Source: Sapria himalayana
Taxonomy: Eukaryota > Streptophyta > Magnoliopsida > Malpighiales > Rafflesiaceae
DNA: 64,000 nt
Direction: 5' to 3'
Assembly: GCA_029783825.1 (NCBI GenBank)
Contig: JAREIK010003356.1
Location: 814,035 to 878,034, forward strand
Shown in pieces: positions 12,395 through 25,399 of the stretch. Below the pieces are notes generated by a model. The model saw only the letters and a program-made list of their open reading frames with translations, was not told the DNA's origin and ran no database searches. The translations under genes and the position numbers were made by a program. Within the stretch, counting starts at the first letter, position 1. The number at the start of each line of letters is the position of its first letter.

Positions 12395-12645
12395 CATCTG
12401 CTACTGCATTGCTTTTTTAATTTCTTTAATTTCTTGCATTTCTTCCATCAAATTAGTTATCTGCTCATCCTTCTTTTTCATTTTGATATCCATATCTACA
12501 ATACCTTCATTTGTTTCCAATGCTTGTTGTTTGATCACCTCATCCACCATTGCTGAGATAGATGAATTAGAAGCACGACTGCTACAACAAAATGCAACTC
12601 CCTTAGACCCAATTCCGTACACTCGATGCTTCTTTCTACCATCAC
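12395..12645 (-). pseudogene. tnpA-like (Transposase_24, Ptta/En/Spm) C-terminal remnant
   Basis: The minus-strand peptide begins with a VYGIGSKGVAF-type motif, then a Ser-rich stretch and a heptad-like charged tail (MKKKDEQITNLMEEMQEIKE), matching the end of plant En/Spm TNP1/TNPA-type DNA-binding proteins. The same motif and coiled tail occur at 30660-31010 in CACTA-B. Here it follows the DUF4218 sequence directly, so DUF4216 and the first part of tnpA have been deleted. Confidence 0.8.
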
Positions 12646-12649
12646 ATGA

Positions 12650-14998
12650 CCTTCATAATTTTGCGGCACATTTCTATTCTTTGTATTGACATTTTCATCA
12701 AAATAATAAGAACAAAATGATGATGATTCTTCTACCAAATATGCATTGAAAATTGAAACTTCACCTTTTTCCTTGTTTCTAACATTCAATTTCAACTTAC
12801 CAAGATACCTACAACCACAATGTCAGGTTTCAATTTGATTAAATTACAATATTACTTAAAGTACGAAATAATAAAACACAACAAATTATATGTATTTACA
12901 TCTCAAAAGGATACATCCACCTGAATTGCACTGGCCCTACAATCCTTGCTTCATATGCCAAATGGACTAGAAAATGCTCCGCTGAGTTAAAAAAACTGGG
13001 TGAGAATATCCGTTCAAGCTTTCAAATAATAAGTGGAATATCATTCTCTAGCCTCACCATGTCATCTATTTTGATTTTGGTTGTAGTTAGCTATTTGAAA
13101 AACAAACTTAGTTCTGTAAAGACCTTCCAAACACTTAGTGGAAGTAATTCATAAAATACAATTGGTATTAATCTCTGCATAAATACATGACAATCATGAC
13201 TTTCATTCCAAATAACTTAAGATTATTCATATCCATGCATCTACCCATATTTGATACATCCATCAGGGAATTTCAAAATTTTAGCCCATTTTCACAATAT
13301 CTATCTTGCCTTCTTATCAAGTGTGTAGCAAGCTTTATGAAATTTTCATGTTTCCTCATTCAGTTTCAATTCAGGATGCTGACAGTAATCATTCAGCTCT
13401 TGTCTTAATTTTAAAGTGTATTTTGTCTTTCCGTCTACATTAAGGATAGTGTTGAAAACATTGTCAAATATATTTTTTTCAATATGCAAAAAATCTAAGT
13501 TATGACGAATTAAATTGGACTGTCAATAGGGCAAGTCCCAAAATATAATACGTTTCATCCAGCCAAATAATTTTCCTATTGGTCCATTACTTCCAGTAGC
13601 ATCCTTTTCAGTTACCTTCTTCAAACCAAAACTATGAATCTCTGTAATAATTTCATCTCCTGAATGAACTACTGGTGTAACTTTCATCACAGTTTTATTT
13701 TTTCAAAATGTAGTTCTATTTCTATGAAATGGATGATTCGTAGGTAGAAACTTACGTTAGTTATCAAACCATGACTGTTTACCACTAAATTTGAGGGTAA
13801 ATGCATCAGAATTTGTCATGCAATATGGGCATGTGAATCATCTTTTAGTACTCCAGTCAGAAAATATTGAATATGCAAAAAAGTCACATACCGTCCACAT
13901 AAGGGCTGCCCGTATAATGAAATTTTGCTTCTTTGAGATATTATATGTATTCATGCCAACATCTCATACATGATTTAACTCTATAATAAGATGTTGTATG
14001 AAAACATCCAACATGTCACATTTTGACTTTCTGCTGCAAAATCTTGATGTATATAATTAAAATACTTCTAAGCAGGTGAATCTGATGAATGATGCATTAC
14101 CCCTTCTTCAACCTCATGCTCGGAATGCCACCTCATATCATTTGTTGTAGCATTTGATGCATATAGTCTTTGTAATCGAGGAATTAATGGAAAATAATAC
14201 ATCTTCTTAAAGACAACATTCAATTTTTTTCGTGTTTCTACAACACGAGGTGCCTTCCTAAATCGAGGATGGTCACAAAACTTACAGCAGATAAAATCAC
14301 TATCACCACCCCAATATAACATGCATCTATTTAAAAATTAATCAATTTTTTCCACTGGTAGACCAATTCCTCGTAGTAACTTCTTAGTGTCGTAAAAGTT
14401 GTTAGTGATCAAATTATTATCCGGAAAAATCTCATTCATCAGTTCTATCACCTAATAAAATAATTTCTCAGACATATGATTTTTTGACTTAATGCTCATT
14501 AGTCGAGCCATAAGTGACAATTGCGAATATGTTTTACAAACAGGCTACAACTCTTTATCTACAGCTTTAAGCATTTCATAAAATTTCTAAGCTTCAGGAT
14601 TAGGTGGTTCATCCATGTAATCCATATTGAAGTCAGCACCAGCAGCTTCCATGATCATTCTATGGTATGTGTTTGATGATTCTTCACAATAAGCAAATGA
14701 TTCTAATACCCTCATTTTGGTCAATATTCAGAGCCATTGTACTTTAATTATGATAAATCCAAACAAAATAATTTGGCACAAAGATATATTTTCCCAAATG
14801 ATAACTTATAGTGTTTGCATCACGAAAAGAGATATTCTGACACTTTCGATGATTACATGTACCCTTATTTTTTTATCCATCCATCAATCTCAATTGACTA
14901 CTTGCAAAATTGATGAAAGTTTCAAGCTCGGTCAAAAAATATTCATTCAAAAATCCATTAATAAACCTCTTGTACCTCCATTGACGATTTGAGCTCAT
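12650..14998 (-). pseudogene. tnp2 transposase of CACTA-C (Transposase_21 + DUF4218), broken
   Basis: The ATG at 14998-14996 starts an N-terminal zone typical of CACTA TNPD/tnp2 (WRYKRFINGFL...FINFAS). Further on come PNPEA.KFYEMLKA, then CKFCDHPRFRKAP with YFPLIPRLQRLYAS and MRWHSEH (14322-14100), the core catalytic region, and later GPIGKLFGWMKR. DUF4218 follows at about 13110-12660 with DDMVRLENDIP, a PSFFN motif and GPVQFRWMYPFE, then LGKLKLNVRNK after a probable intron (about 12895-12805). Several in-frame stops and frameshifts interrupt it. The protein would bind terminal repeats and cut at CACTA ends; it cannot be made intact here. Downstream it fuses to the tnpA tail by deletion. Confidence 0.9.
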
Positions 14999-15324
14999 TT
15001 TGCCCTATTTTATTTACAAAAAAAATGACCAATCATTATTATAAATAAAACATTATATTACTTCAAAATATACAAATAATAAAAGACAATTACTTACATA
15101 TGAATATTTAAAATTTAAATATCATGAATATCAAGGCAATGCGTTTACATAATCTACATTAATAGATAATGTAAATTTTAGTACAATAAAGATTAATAGA
15201 TATCACAGTTATACTAGATAAAGGGTGCAAAGTATAATAATGCACAAGAAATGAAAGCGAAAAAAAGACATTTTGTGTATGAAGGAGGAGCGGGAGAGAG
15301 AGAGAGAGACATAGAGAGTGCAGT

Positions 15325-15332
15325 GTTAGAAT
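15325..15332. repeat. Target site duplication of the hAT element, left copy
   Basis: GTTAGAAT immediately outside the left hAT terminus; identical to 19001-19008. Confidence 0.95.
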
Positions 15333-18300
15333 TAGAGGTGTCAAACGGGCCGGCTCGGCACGGCACAGCCCGTTTTTCACGAGCACGATCGTGCTACCGT
15401 GCCTTGCCCGGCACGGCACGGTTTGTATATAGGCGGGCACGGCATGGCCCGTAGGCACGGCAAGGCCGTGCCGAGCCCGCTCGGGCACGCCTTGGCCATA
15501 CAGGTCAGGCGGCACTGCCGGGCAGGCGGGAGCCGCGACGCGGGACCGGGTCACCGGGGTCTGGGAGGCCGCACGGGCTGACCGCTAATGGACAGGCAGA
15601 TGGCTCATGGTCATGGCAGATTAGAATTTTTTTTATTGTAAATTTTTTGATAAAGTAACCGTATAGAGTATTAAATATTAAATATAATTTTTTGTAAAAA
15701 TTATAAAAATTAAAATTAAATAAAACAAACAAATATTAGAAATTTTTTTTTTATCAAATTAAATTTAGTTTAGCTTTTTTTATATTTATAATTTATTAAT
15801 TATATATTAAAATTTAAAGTTATTAATTTTTAAAATAAAATTTAAATCGTAAAAAAATAAATACATACATTATGTTAGTAAAAATTAAAATAAAAAAAAA
15901 ATTAAACTACACAAATGAAAAATTATCAATCATGCTTTTGAAACCAATGGTCAGAACAAAACAAGTATAAGTTTCAATACAACGTATGGTGCAGAGTACA
16001 AACAAAGCATATAAATAAATTAAATAAAAAAACATCGAAAAAAAAGAGCAGATGAGCATCAATCGTCAAGCGGCATATCATAAGAATTATCAGCCGCAAC
16101 ATCAAGATCAGTATCATATGGATCATCATCATCGGTAATCAGCTCCTCCGCCATCGTAGTGGATGTGGATGTGACTGTAGTGTCTGTCACAGTCCCAGCT
16201 TCAGCACGATCACTAATGCTAAATCTCGATTCCTCCCAATCCTTCAAACATACCAAGGCTTCAACCATATCTGGACGTAATCTCGATCTCATATTCGAAA
16301 TCACGTTCACTGCAACAGAAAAAGCAGACTCAGATGATACGCTCGACACCAGAGGAGTCAGTAGATCTCGTGCCATCCTAGATAGCACGGGAAAGGTGGA
16401 CTCATATGATTTCCACCACTATAATAAATCAAGATTCTTATTATCAGAATGTGATAGGATTGAGCAGTAATCGGTATCTAAGTACCGAGACAGCTCGCTC
16501 CTATGTGATGGTCCACCCCTACGTTTCCCCCTCGCTAGGTTAATGGAATAATCGTCATCTCCGAACAATGTATCAATGTCCGTAATCACAGTCTCACCAC
16601 CACCACCACCATACCTAGTATCGTAGTATGTGAACAGGTCTGTCAACTTCTCGTAAATGAACCCTTCAGGTGGCTCTTCCAGGTTCATGCACGAGGAAAT
16701 GAAAGTCAGGGTGTTTTCAACCCCTTCCACCTTAGCCCTAGGGTCCATGCATGCTGCAAGGCAATAAAGAGATGGAATGGTGGACCAGTACTTCAGGTAC
16801 TTGGTCTCCATCTCTGCAACCATATGGCTAAGCGTCGGGTCTGCTCGATACTTCCTAAACATGCTACTATTGTTGCATATGCAACGGAGTGCAATGCAAG
16901 TGGTGGGCGTATAAACCGACGAACACATGTTCGTCGTGTCATAAAATATCTTCAGGAATTTCATAAATGAAATTCCTGAAGCCCTGTTACTGTCGTCAAT
17001 AATAAGTTCGCCACTCTTACTATTGACGTAGTCGGATATCACGTGTTCGTATCCAACACATGATTCCAACATCAGGTACGTGTAATTCCAACGATATCTC
17101 ACATCTGATTGGAATTTCTTCTTCTTAAGATTCGCAGACAAACAGAGATTACCAAACTCTTGTTATCTGCGAGGAGTACGAATATACTTGAGTGCATTGC
17201 GTATATTTTCCAATGCGGGGGAACACACCTTCATACCCACTTGAACTATCAGGTTAATCACATGACACATGCATCTGACATGAAAGATCTCTCCTAATGG
17301 TGCGTCTCTAATATTCCTAACAAACATATTGATCGCTACTCCATTATTCGCAGCATTATCGAAAGTGACACTAAAAATTTTATTTTGAATTTTATATTCC
17401 CTAAATATTTTCATCATACACTCAAAAATGGTCGGGCCATCATGATGATGAAGAATCTCAGTGAATCCTAATATTTTTTTATTGATTGTCCAGTTAGAAT
17501 CTACATAATGACTCATAAGACATGCATAAGAAGAATCATCGTGACATGTCCATATATCGGACATCACGGACACCACTCCACTATATGCCAAAAATTCCTT
17601 AATTTTTTTTTGTTTTTCTAACTTATATATCTTTAGTATGTCACTCCTAGATGTGGACCTAGGAATCCTACGATAGGATGGTTGAAAATAAGTCTGCATG
17701 ATGGCACTACCCTCTGATCTTCCGAAAATCTGATCGGAAGACCCATCAATGTGATGAGCCTGGCCATGCCGTCTCTACCCAACTCGCTGGAGTATACGAA
17801 GGGAGTAAACTTTGAGACTGGACTTGATCCAGTCTCAAAAAATGTAGTGCCAAGTTGGGTTTGCCTAGGATCTAAGGGTCCATGTTTTTTGGTGCATATT
17901 TCGGCATGCCTCTTAAGGTATCCAGTCCCACATGTACTCTTGCATGTTAAAAGTCTCATACAATATTTGCACTATGCCATTTCAAGTTCCTCACCCCTAA
18001 CATTTACTTGTGTTATGATTTTAAAATGTGTCCAAACTACAGAAGTCCTCCTAGTTTTTTGTTTTTTAGAATTTTGGGTTGAGACGACAAGAGAAACCAA
18101 AGTTTCAGCAGCCGTAGACGTCTGTGTAACACTAACATTTTCATTTTCCAAATTTAAATACGTGTCATGTGTATTTGTCATTTTTTATGTTTTTTATTTT
18201 TTCGTAAGTTTTTCTAGAGAGAGAATATTTAGAGAGAGATAGTAAATAAAAACGTAAAATAAATTACCCGGTAAAAGCAATGAGGTCAGTCACGTGCAAG

Positions 18301-19000
18301 GTGCACCACAGGAAGCTCTGATGTTCAAAACTAAAGTTGAGTTTCACGAAAATCCAAGCCGAAATCAAAATCACTAGGCCCGAGAGAGAGATGCACGGTT
18401 TATGTAAGAGAGAGAAAGTATTGATTGATTTTATGTTTTTGAAAAACATAAATGTTATAGGGAGGGGGGTAGATTTTATAGGCTAAAGAAAGTTTTTTTT
18501 TATAAAAAAAGATATTTTTTTATTATTTTTTTGAATTTTTTAATATTTTTAAGGGGCAGAATCACGAGGACCGTTGGATTCTGCTTCCTAGCCGTTGGAG
18601 GCGAATCCAACGGCTGAAAATTGGTGAAGTTTGAAATTTTTTTTTTGGCCGTTGGGATTGGTCGGATCGGATCTATCATCTATGGCCGTCGGGTATCGGC
18701 AGTCGGGACCGCGGGTCGGGTCCAATCAGACCCGACCCGCGGTTTACCGGGGGGGGGGGGGGCCAGGGGACGGCCGGATGGGTCACGCCACGCCACACGT
18801 GACACACCGCCAGCGCCACGCGTGCCTGCGTGAACCGGCACGGGACGGTCCCGTGCCGGCATGCCGGGCCCGGCACGGCACGGCACGGGCTGTTCTTAAC
18901 CCGGGCATGGTTTAAAAATGTGCCAGGCCAGCCCAGGCACGGCCGAACAGTGCCATGCCTCGTGCATGGCCGGGCAGGCCCGGCACGTTTTACACCTCTA
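15333..19000 (-). mobile_element. Structurally complete hAT transposon, 3668 bp
   Basis: The left end TAGAGGTGTCAAACGGGCC and the complement of the right end TAGAGGTGTAAAACGTGCC form terminal inverted repeats (14 of the first 15 bases agree). They are flanked by a perfect 8-bp duplication GTTAGAAT, the hallmark of hAT insertion. Both subterminal regions (15350-15590 and 18700-18990) are GC-rich with repeated GGCACGGC/GCCGTGCC words, probable transposase binding sites. One transposase relic lies on the minus strand (16059-18181). It is inserted in the 5' half of CACTA-C, upstream of tnp2. Confidence 0.96.
16059..18181 (-). pseudogene. hAT transposase with BED zinc finger, inactivated
   Basis: From ATG 18181 the N-terminus leads to a BED finger (VWTHFK..., CKYC, HAEICTKKH). 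After it come the RNase H-like core (SDIWTCHDDSS; TFDNAANN; CMCHVINLIVQ), the insertion region (RYRWNYTYLMLES; MDPRAK) and the C-terminal dimerisation domain (FPVLSRMARDLL; SSESAFS; MRSRLRPDMVEALVCLKDW), ending at TGA 16059-16061. In-frame stops lie at 17972-17974 (TAG, inside the finger), 17163-17165 (TAA) and 16419-16421 (TAG, before WWKS), and a frameshift lies near 17700. The frame is otherwise continuous across each stop. Length and domain order are those of a full plant hAT transposase, so decay is recent relative to the insertion or was already present in the copy that moved. Confidence 0.95.
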
Positions 19001-19008
19001 GTTAGAAT
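19001..19008. repeat. Target site duplication of the hAT element, right copy
   Basis: GTTAGAAT directly after the right hAT terminus at 19000. Confidence 0.95.
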
Positions 19009-19259
19009 GAAAAATTATATAAAAGAAAATAAAATTTCTTCTATATAAACCTATCAAATATTATATCTTTTATCATACATAATTTCATATTTGAGCCTGA
19101 GGCCCAAGGGCTGGGTTTAGGTAAGAGTACGACCCTTATCTGTATTATACCATATATGAGCCTGATCAACTGACATTCTAATGCTATGTGCTTACATATT
19201 GTTGATATTATATCTTTAGCCATTTTATTTTAAGTTGGTGCAACAAAATAGTATTATCC

Positions 19260-19849
19260 CATATATAATTATATGTTAGGATACATATAGTAAAAGTAGT
19301 TAATAAAATATTACATTTAGTTTAACATATAATTATATATAGATATATGCATACAAGTAGTTATAAGTAAATATAAATAAATGTATGCAAAGTTATAAAT
19401 AATTATATAGATTTACATATATGTATACATAATTAAAAATAATGTTATATTTTATTATATAGAGTTATTTATAGTTATAAAAATATTTATATAATGTTAT
19501 ACACATATAGTTAAACATTGTGTTGTATGTTTTTATACATATAATTATAAATATTGTTTCATTTAGTTATATATATAGTTACACATATAGTTAAACTTAT
19601 ATTTATGCACGTATGTATATATATTTGTTCATATAATTTCATATATTTATACATTTAGTTATATATAGGTATGGATAAAATAAAATACATTTTTTATACT
19701 AATATATAAAAATGTATATTAAATATATGTTGTTAATTATATATTTAAGTATAGGTTATACATTAATAATATAAAATTATGCATAGTTATATGTTATTAT
19801 TCATATAATATATATAGTTATAAAAAGTTATATATCATTAAACATTTAG

Positions 19850-19890
<41 letters not shown>

Positions 19891-20457
19891 TATGAGATGT
19901 TATATTTAGCTATACATAAATATATACAAAGTTATAAACAAGTATATAGATTTACATATATGTATACATACATGTGGTTATACATATAGCTACACCTATA
20001 GTTAAACTTATATCCATACGTGTAGGTATATATATATATTTATATAATTTTATATATCTATACTTATAGTTATGTATAGGTATAGATATAGTAAAATACA
20101 TTTTTGAATACTAATATATACAAATGTATATTAAATAATAGTTGTAAATTATATATTTAAATATAGTTATGTATAAAGCTTTTATAGTAATACATATAAT
20201 AAGATACAATTATTTATAGATATATGTTAGTATACATATAGTATATATCACTATATATATTTTTATATAGTTAACCATATAGTTATATATAGATATATTC
20301 ATACAAATAATTATACATAAATATATAAAGTTATAAATAAATATATAGATTTACATATATGTATACATACTTACAAATATAGTTATATTTCATTATATAT
20401 AGTGTTATATAGTTATACAAATATTTATATATAGTCATACAACTTCAATAAATATCT
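19260..20457 (+). repeat. AT-rich satellite, three diverged tandem copies
   Basis: Landmark ATATATAGATATAT..CATACAA followed by CAAAGTTATAAA and TATAGATTTACATATATGTATAC occurs near 19330, 19850 and 20280, spacing roughly 520 and 430 bp. The middle copy contains a (TA)n run at 19853-19888. Same family as 475-1000 and 27270-28420. Confidence 0.75.
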
Positions 20458-20459
20458 AA

Positions 20460-22510
20460 AATATGGCCAGCAATGATGTTTAGAGAGAGAGAGAGAGAGA
20501 TAGAGAAGAAATACTATATTTCTATAATTTTCCACATGAGTAGGAAATTACTTTCAATGGCCATTTACTACTGCTTCTATAGTGAAGAGATGTTCTGCTA
20601 AAGCATCATAAATTTCTTTCATATATCTGGATATCCATATATATATATAGAGTAAAAAAATGAAGATTAATACATGAAAATGAAAAAAAAAAGATGATAA
20701 AAAAAATAATACTTAATAATAATAATATATAACTAAAACTCATGCCTTTACATAATGAATAAAAATGATTGATGAAACTTTACATATCGAGTATTCCCAT
20801 TAAAAATAAAACAACTAAATAAAATAAATAAAAACTCACAATAATATAATATTATGAATAAAAATTATAAAATGACATTATCATTTTTTAAAATAAAATA
20901 AAAATTCACTTAAAAATACAAAAAAAAACTATAAATACTCTTAATCTATATGAATCATCTCATCACAGTTTCTCAAGATAAAAAAAATATAAAAATACAA
21001 TATAATTCTCAGTAGTTTTGAAATTTTTATTTTTATTTACAATTTATTAATGTTCTTTATAATTCATTTTGCTATATTTTTATGATATGTTACTTTTTTT
21101 ATTATATTGTATTGATGTTATTGAAATTATAATAATTTATATTTATTTTATTAAGATATGAAATAATATTTAATAATATATGTTATGGACTAAAAATTAA
21201 TTAGTAAATATGTTTATATCATATTAAACTATAAAAGAGTACTCACATATATTCGCTAGTACTATAAATTAATGTTTCATTAATGATACATACATTTCCA
21301 TAATACTGCTCATATTTTTTTATATTCTTTATTACTATTTATTACAAGTTACATCGGGCACAAATTTTGTGAAACATGAAACTTAGATTCAAGCTTGTAG
21401 GTTACAACTAATAGTTATTGTACTCAACTAATAGCTACGACATTCAACTAATATTTACTCCTCATATTTATTACTTTTTTAAATTGTTTAAAATAAACAT
21501 ATTGGAGCACAGAAAAATTACCATGTGTAAAAAGATGATGTTATTAAGACGGCATAATAAAGGGCGTCCTAACGAATGTTGTCATAAAGAGAATACTCTT
21601 GTATGGCATGAAATTCATCAACGTTACAAAGATACTCAAACTCTTCATAATCAACATTAGTTAATGGTATACATTGTAGTTAATATAAATTTGGTAGAAG
21701 GTGAATTGTTAGAGTAATAATAAACTACATTGCTGTGGCTAAAATCCTAAATCAAAGTTGATAAAACATTATTTGGTAGAAAAAAAATCTATTGTATTGC
21801 ATGACATTGTGGGGATTATTAACATTAAAAATTTCTAAATATTTTTAATAGTTTTATATCCTCTATCTAAATCAAAAATGTTATAGAATAAAGTATTATA
21901 CTTTTTTTATCTACCTACCCTTCTCCCAAACTCAACCCAAAATTATTATTTGGCTCGTATATAAGCTATGAGGCTTCATGATTAGAATAGGTAAAACTCA
22001 CGTCCAAACATCTGAACAATATGATAAATGATAGCACCATGGAAAACATATCCAACATCTACGAGGATCAGACTCATATTTTTAGTGTTAGAGTATTCAT
22101 CATCTTTTGCCGATCAGTCTACCAAGTTGTTGGTTCGGATTTTTATTACCATGCTATTTGTTTTTAAAAATATTATTCTTGATAATTATTATGTACAAAA
22201 AAGTTTGGTTCATATATTTTATACCATCTTAGCTTGAGTGTTCATGACACATTGCTATATGTTGATCTTATTATATCAGTATGAAATCATTATTTTAATA
22301 TTACTAAACTTGATTCAACAAGTCCACTCATCACTAACACAGTAGAGATCACAAGGAATCACACACTAAGAGGCATCTTTTGATGGAATATTGAAATTAT
22401 TAGAAATATAAGTATTTTATTTCAAGAAGCATAAATATGAAATTATTATGTTTGAAATAATTTTGAGATAAATTTAATGTACAAAACCTTAGATACATGA
22501 TAAATATAAA
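20460..22510. other. AT-rich interior of CACTA-C, no gene recognised
   Basis: Includes a GA tract (20480-20500) next to GGCCAGCAATGATGTTTAGA, a motif that also occurs near 11955 and, reversed, at 31460. Short mixed-composition frames at 21418-21660 and 22028-22237 show nothing I recognise. Confidence 0.5.
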
Positions 22511-22512
22511 TC

Positions 22513-22515
<3 letters not shown>

Positions 22516-22557
<42 letters not shown>
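22516..22557. repeat. (CA)n microsatellite
   Basis: Twenty-one uninterrupted CA units. Confidence 0.97.
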
Positions 22558-22558
<1 letters not shown>

Positions 22559-22639
22559 ATGATAATCTTTATTAAAGATAAGTGCAACCATAAGAATATA
22601 AATGAATCATGTAGGAAAATTACAATAAAGTCTATGAAA

Positions 22640-23105
22640 GAATTAATAAGAATAATTATTTTTATATCATATGTTGACTTACAAGCTTATCACATGCTTA
22701 CTTGCACGAATAGCATGTGTTAGTATGTATGATTTCCATGTCTTGGCTTACATGAGTGATAAGTATTGATTAATTGCTTACTATGTGTTCTCGTGCATTA
22801 ATGCCAAGTGCTTGAAAGTGTGCTTGTTATATGATGATGTGTATACCAACCAAGGATTGACTTGACATGTGAAAGCTATGTGTTGGCTTACTAAATGTTG
22901 CATCAAAAATAAAAATACTTGGAATCTTGCCTATAAATAAATGTGATTTGGGATTCCTAGTACACAACAACACATATCATGAGAACATTTCAGAGTGAAT
23001 TGAGAAACTCTTGCTCAATTATTTTCAATTACATGTGTGAATATTAGTGTATTTTCTAGAAGTTGGTAGAATAGTTCAAACTGATTCAATCGAGTATAAT
23101 CAATT
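22640..23105 (+). other. Possible LTR or solo-LTR-like sequence
   Basis: Mixed-composition sequence with a TATA-like GCCTATAAATAAATG (about 22930), then ACACAACAACACA and a C/T-rich run similar to transcribed ends of plant copia LTRs. No paired LTR, primer binding site or polyprotein is visible, so this could equally be eroded promoter DNA. Confidence 0.25.
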
Positions 23106-23119
23106 TAATTTAAATTGAC

Positions 23120-23297
23120 ATGCTAATCTTTTATTTTATTTATTTTATTTATTTTATTTATTTTATTTATTTTATTTATTTTATTTATTTTATTTATTTT
23201 ATTTATTTTATTTATTTTATTTATTTTATTTATTTTATTTATTTTATTTATTTTATTTATTTTATTTATTTTATTTATTTTATTTATTTTATTTATT

Positions 23298-23344
<47 letters not shown>

Positions 23345-23580
23345 TTTTATTTATTTTATTTAATTTATTTATTTTATTTATTTTATTTATTTTATTTATT
23401 TTATTTATTTTATTTATTTTAATTATTTTATTTATTTTATTTATTTTATTTATTTTATTTATTTTATTTATTTTATTTATTCTATTTATTTTATTTTATT
23501 TATTCTATTTATTTTATTTTTTTTTATGTTATTTATTTATTTTATTTATTTTATTTATTTTATTATATTATATTTAATTT
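23120..23580 (+). repeat. (TTTATTTTA)n nonanucleotide array
   Basis: About 460 bp of a 9-bp unit (TTTTATTTA), shifting to pure TTTA near 23300-23345 and back, with a few point changes to the right. The unit encodes Phe-Ile-Tyr in one phase and gives a spurious 100-codon frame. Confidence 0.97.
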
Positions 23581-23599
23581 TTTTTTATTTTTGAATTCA

Positions 23600-23830
23600 A
23601 TCATTACTCGTTTTTGAATATTCTTTGTAGATATCAAGTCGGCATACCTAAGTATGTATCTTAGTCATGTATAAGATACACATGCATATTTTTGGATTCT
23701 GTTTTTGTAGATATCAAGTCGGCATACCTAAGTATGTATACTAGTTATGTATAAAATACACATGAATATTGATGTATACTATTTTTGTAGATATAAATTT
23801 GGCAAACCTAAGTATATATACTATTTATAT
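23600..23830 (+). repeat. 80-bp tandem repeat, three units
   Basis: TTTGTAGATATCAAGTCGGC starts at about 23624, 23704 and (diverged) 23784, each followed by CATACCTAAGTATGTAT or a close variant; period 80 bp. Confidence 0.9.
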
Positions 23831-25399
23831 ATTAAGGAGGAATGAGGAGGAATTTGGAAACAAAAATAGTATCCAAGCATTATATCATGCTGTGTATGGT
23901 GATTAAAGAAGAAATTTAAAAATGACAACGCATAATTGATGAACGCATCAGATTAAAAACAGAATCCAAGCATCATAATCTACACAATGGCAATGCATTA
24001 TATCACAAACGTATTAAGCATTTTCACGTATAAGTTTTTATACATTATCCAAGCATACCGTATGGTGATTAAAGAAGAAATTTGGAAACAAAAAAAATAA
24101 TATAAAAATGATTACTCTTTGATTAAGCAATCCAATGATAATCGATGAACGTACCTCAAATCAATAACAAATTAAACATAAACCTTGAATGAATTTTTGT
24201 TTATTCGGCATCGAGAGATAATGGCGAAATGAGGAGGAATTCGGCTCTGTTAGAGATGCATCAAGTCGAGAGAGAGACTGTATATTTTAGAATAATATTT
24301 ACATTTTTAATTAATAAAACATTAAATAAACAATATATGTATAAAAAAAATACTCATTAATTTTATTTACTATCAAAATTTTTTCAACAAAATTAATGTG
24401 CGTGTAGCAAGGTACAAATGAAAAAAAAATACCTTACAATTTTTTATTATAATATTAATTAAATAATAAATATATAAACAATAAAAAAAATATGTTTTGC
24501 ATTAAAAAAATATCAAATAGGTATAAAATTAACATACTTCATATAATAAGACATGAATGAAAAGATGATTTATCTTCTAGCCACTCGCCTAAAAGTTATA
24601 AAATACTTTAATGTTAAAAAATCTATAAAAATTTATATTTTATTGTTATAAATTTTTAAGAATTCATATTTATTTCTACAAAGATAATATAAAATAAAAA
24701 ATTAATATTTAAAGCTAATTGTAAAAATATTACTCAATTGTTTGATTTTTATAAATTTTAGTAGGATTAAACATCTATATATTTATTTATAGTTATTATT
24801 TTATTTTCTTTTAACTTTATTGAAAAAATTATATTTTTATTATATTTCAAGATTTTCAAGATTTGTATTATTTATTTTTTTAAAAGTTATCTATAATCAT
24901 AAAATTTTTTTAATACTTATAATAATATTAATATTTACTAGTTTATTCGTCAATTCAGATATTTTTAAAAATATTTTTTATTTTATCATACATTGAATTA
25001 ATTTACATTTAAATTAGTATAAATTTTAATGATTGTTAATTTAATTTTTAAATTTTCGAAAAAATTATTATACTTAATGAATTAATTATTTAATGTTACT
25101 TTAATTTAAATTCTTTAATTTATTAAATAAAAATTTTAGAAAAATTATTGATATAATTTTTTAAAAAATTAATACATCATAAAAATAGTTATTTTAGTCC
25201 TTATTAATATAATTCTTTTTTGTATTTTTATATATTTTAAATTAATTATTTATAATATAATTTTTTTTATTTTACGAGGAGAATGTGTGTTTCAAGGATT
25301 GCTCATCTATAGACTAATAACATAAATTTAATAAACAAAATTAAATAAAATTTTAAAACAAATAATAAATAAAAAAAAGTATATAATTAAATAATTACT
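23831..25399. other. AT-rich 5' interior of CACTA-C, non-coding
   Basis: Small direct repeats near 23870-24260 (AATCCAAGCAT, GATTAAAGAAGAAATTT). From about 24360 the sequence is the reverse complement of the CACTA-D 5' interior (about 39000-39970), for example GTGTAGCAAGGTACA near 24404. No coding potential. Confidence 0.65.

Noticed and set aside
19074..19223. Retrotransposon polyprotein fragment right of the hAT element
   Set aside because: Short peptide with no reverse transcriptase, integrase or RNase H motif; cannot be supported.
23120..23422. 100-codon Phe-Ile-Tyr repeat frame
   Set aside because: Translation of the TTTATTTTA array.
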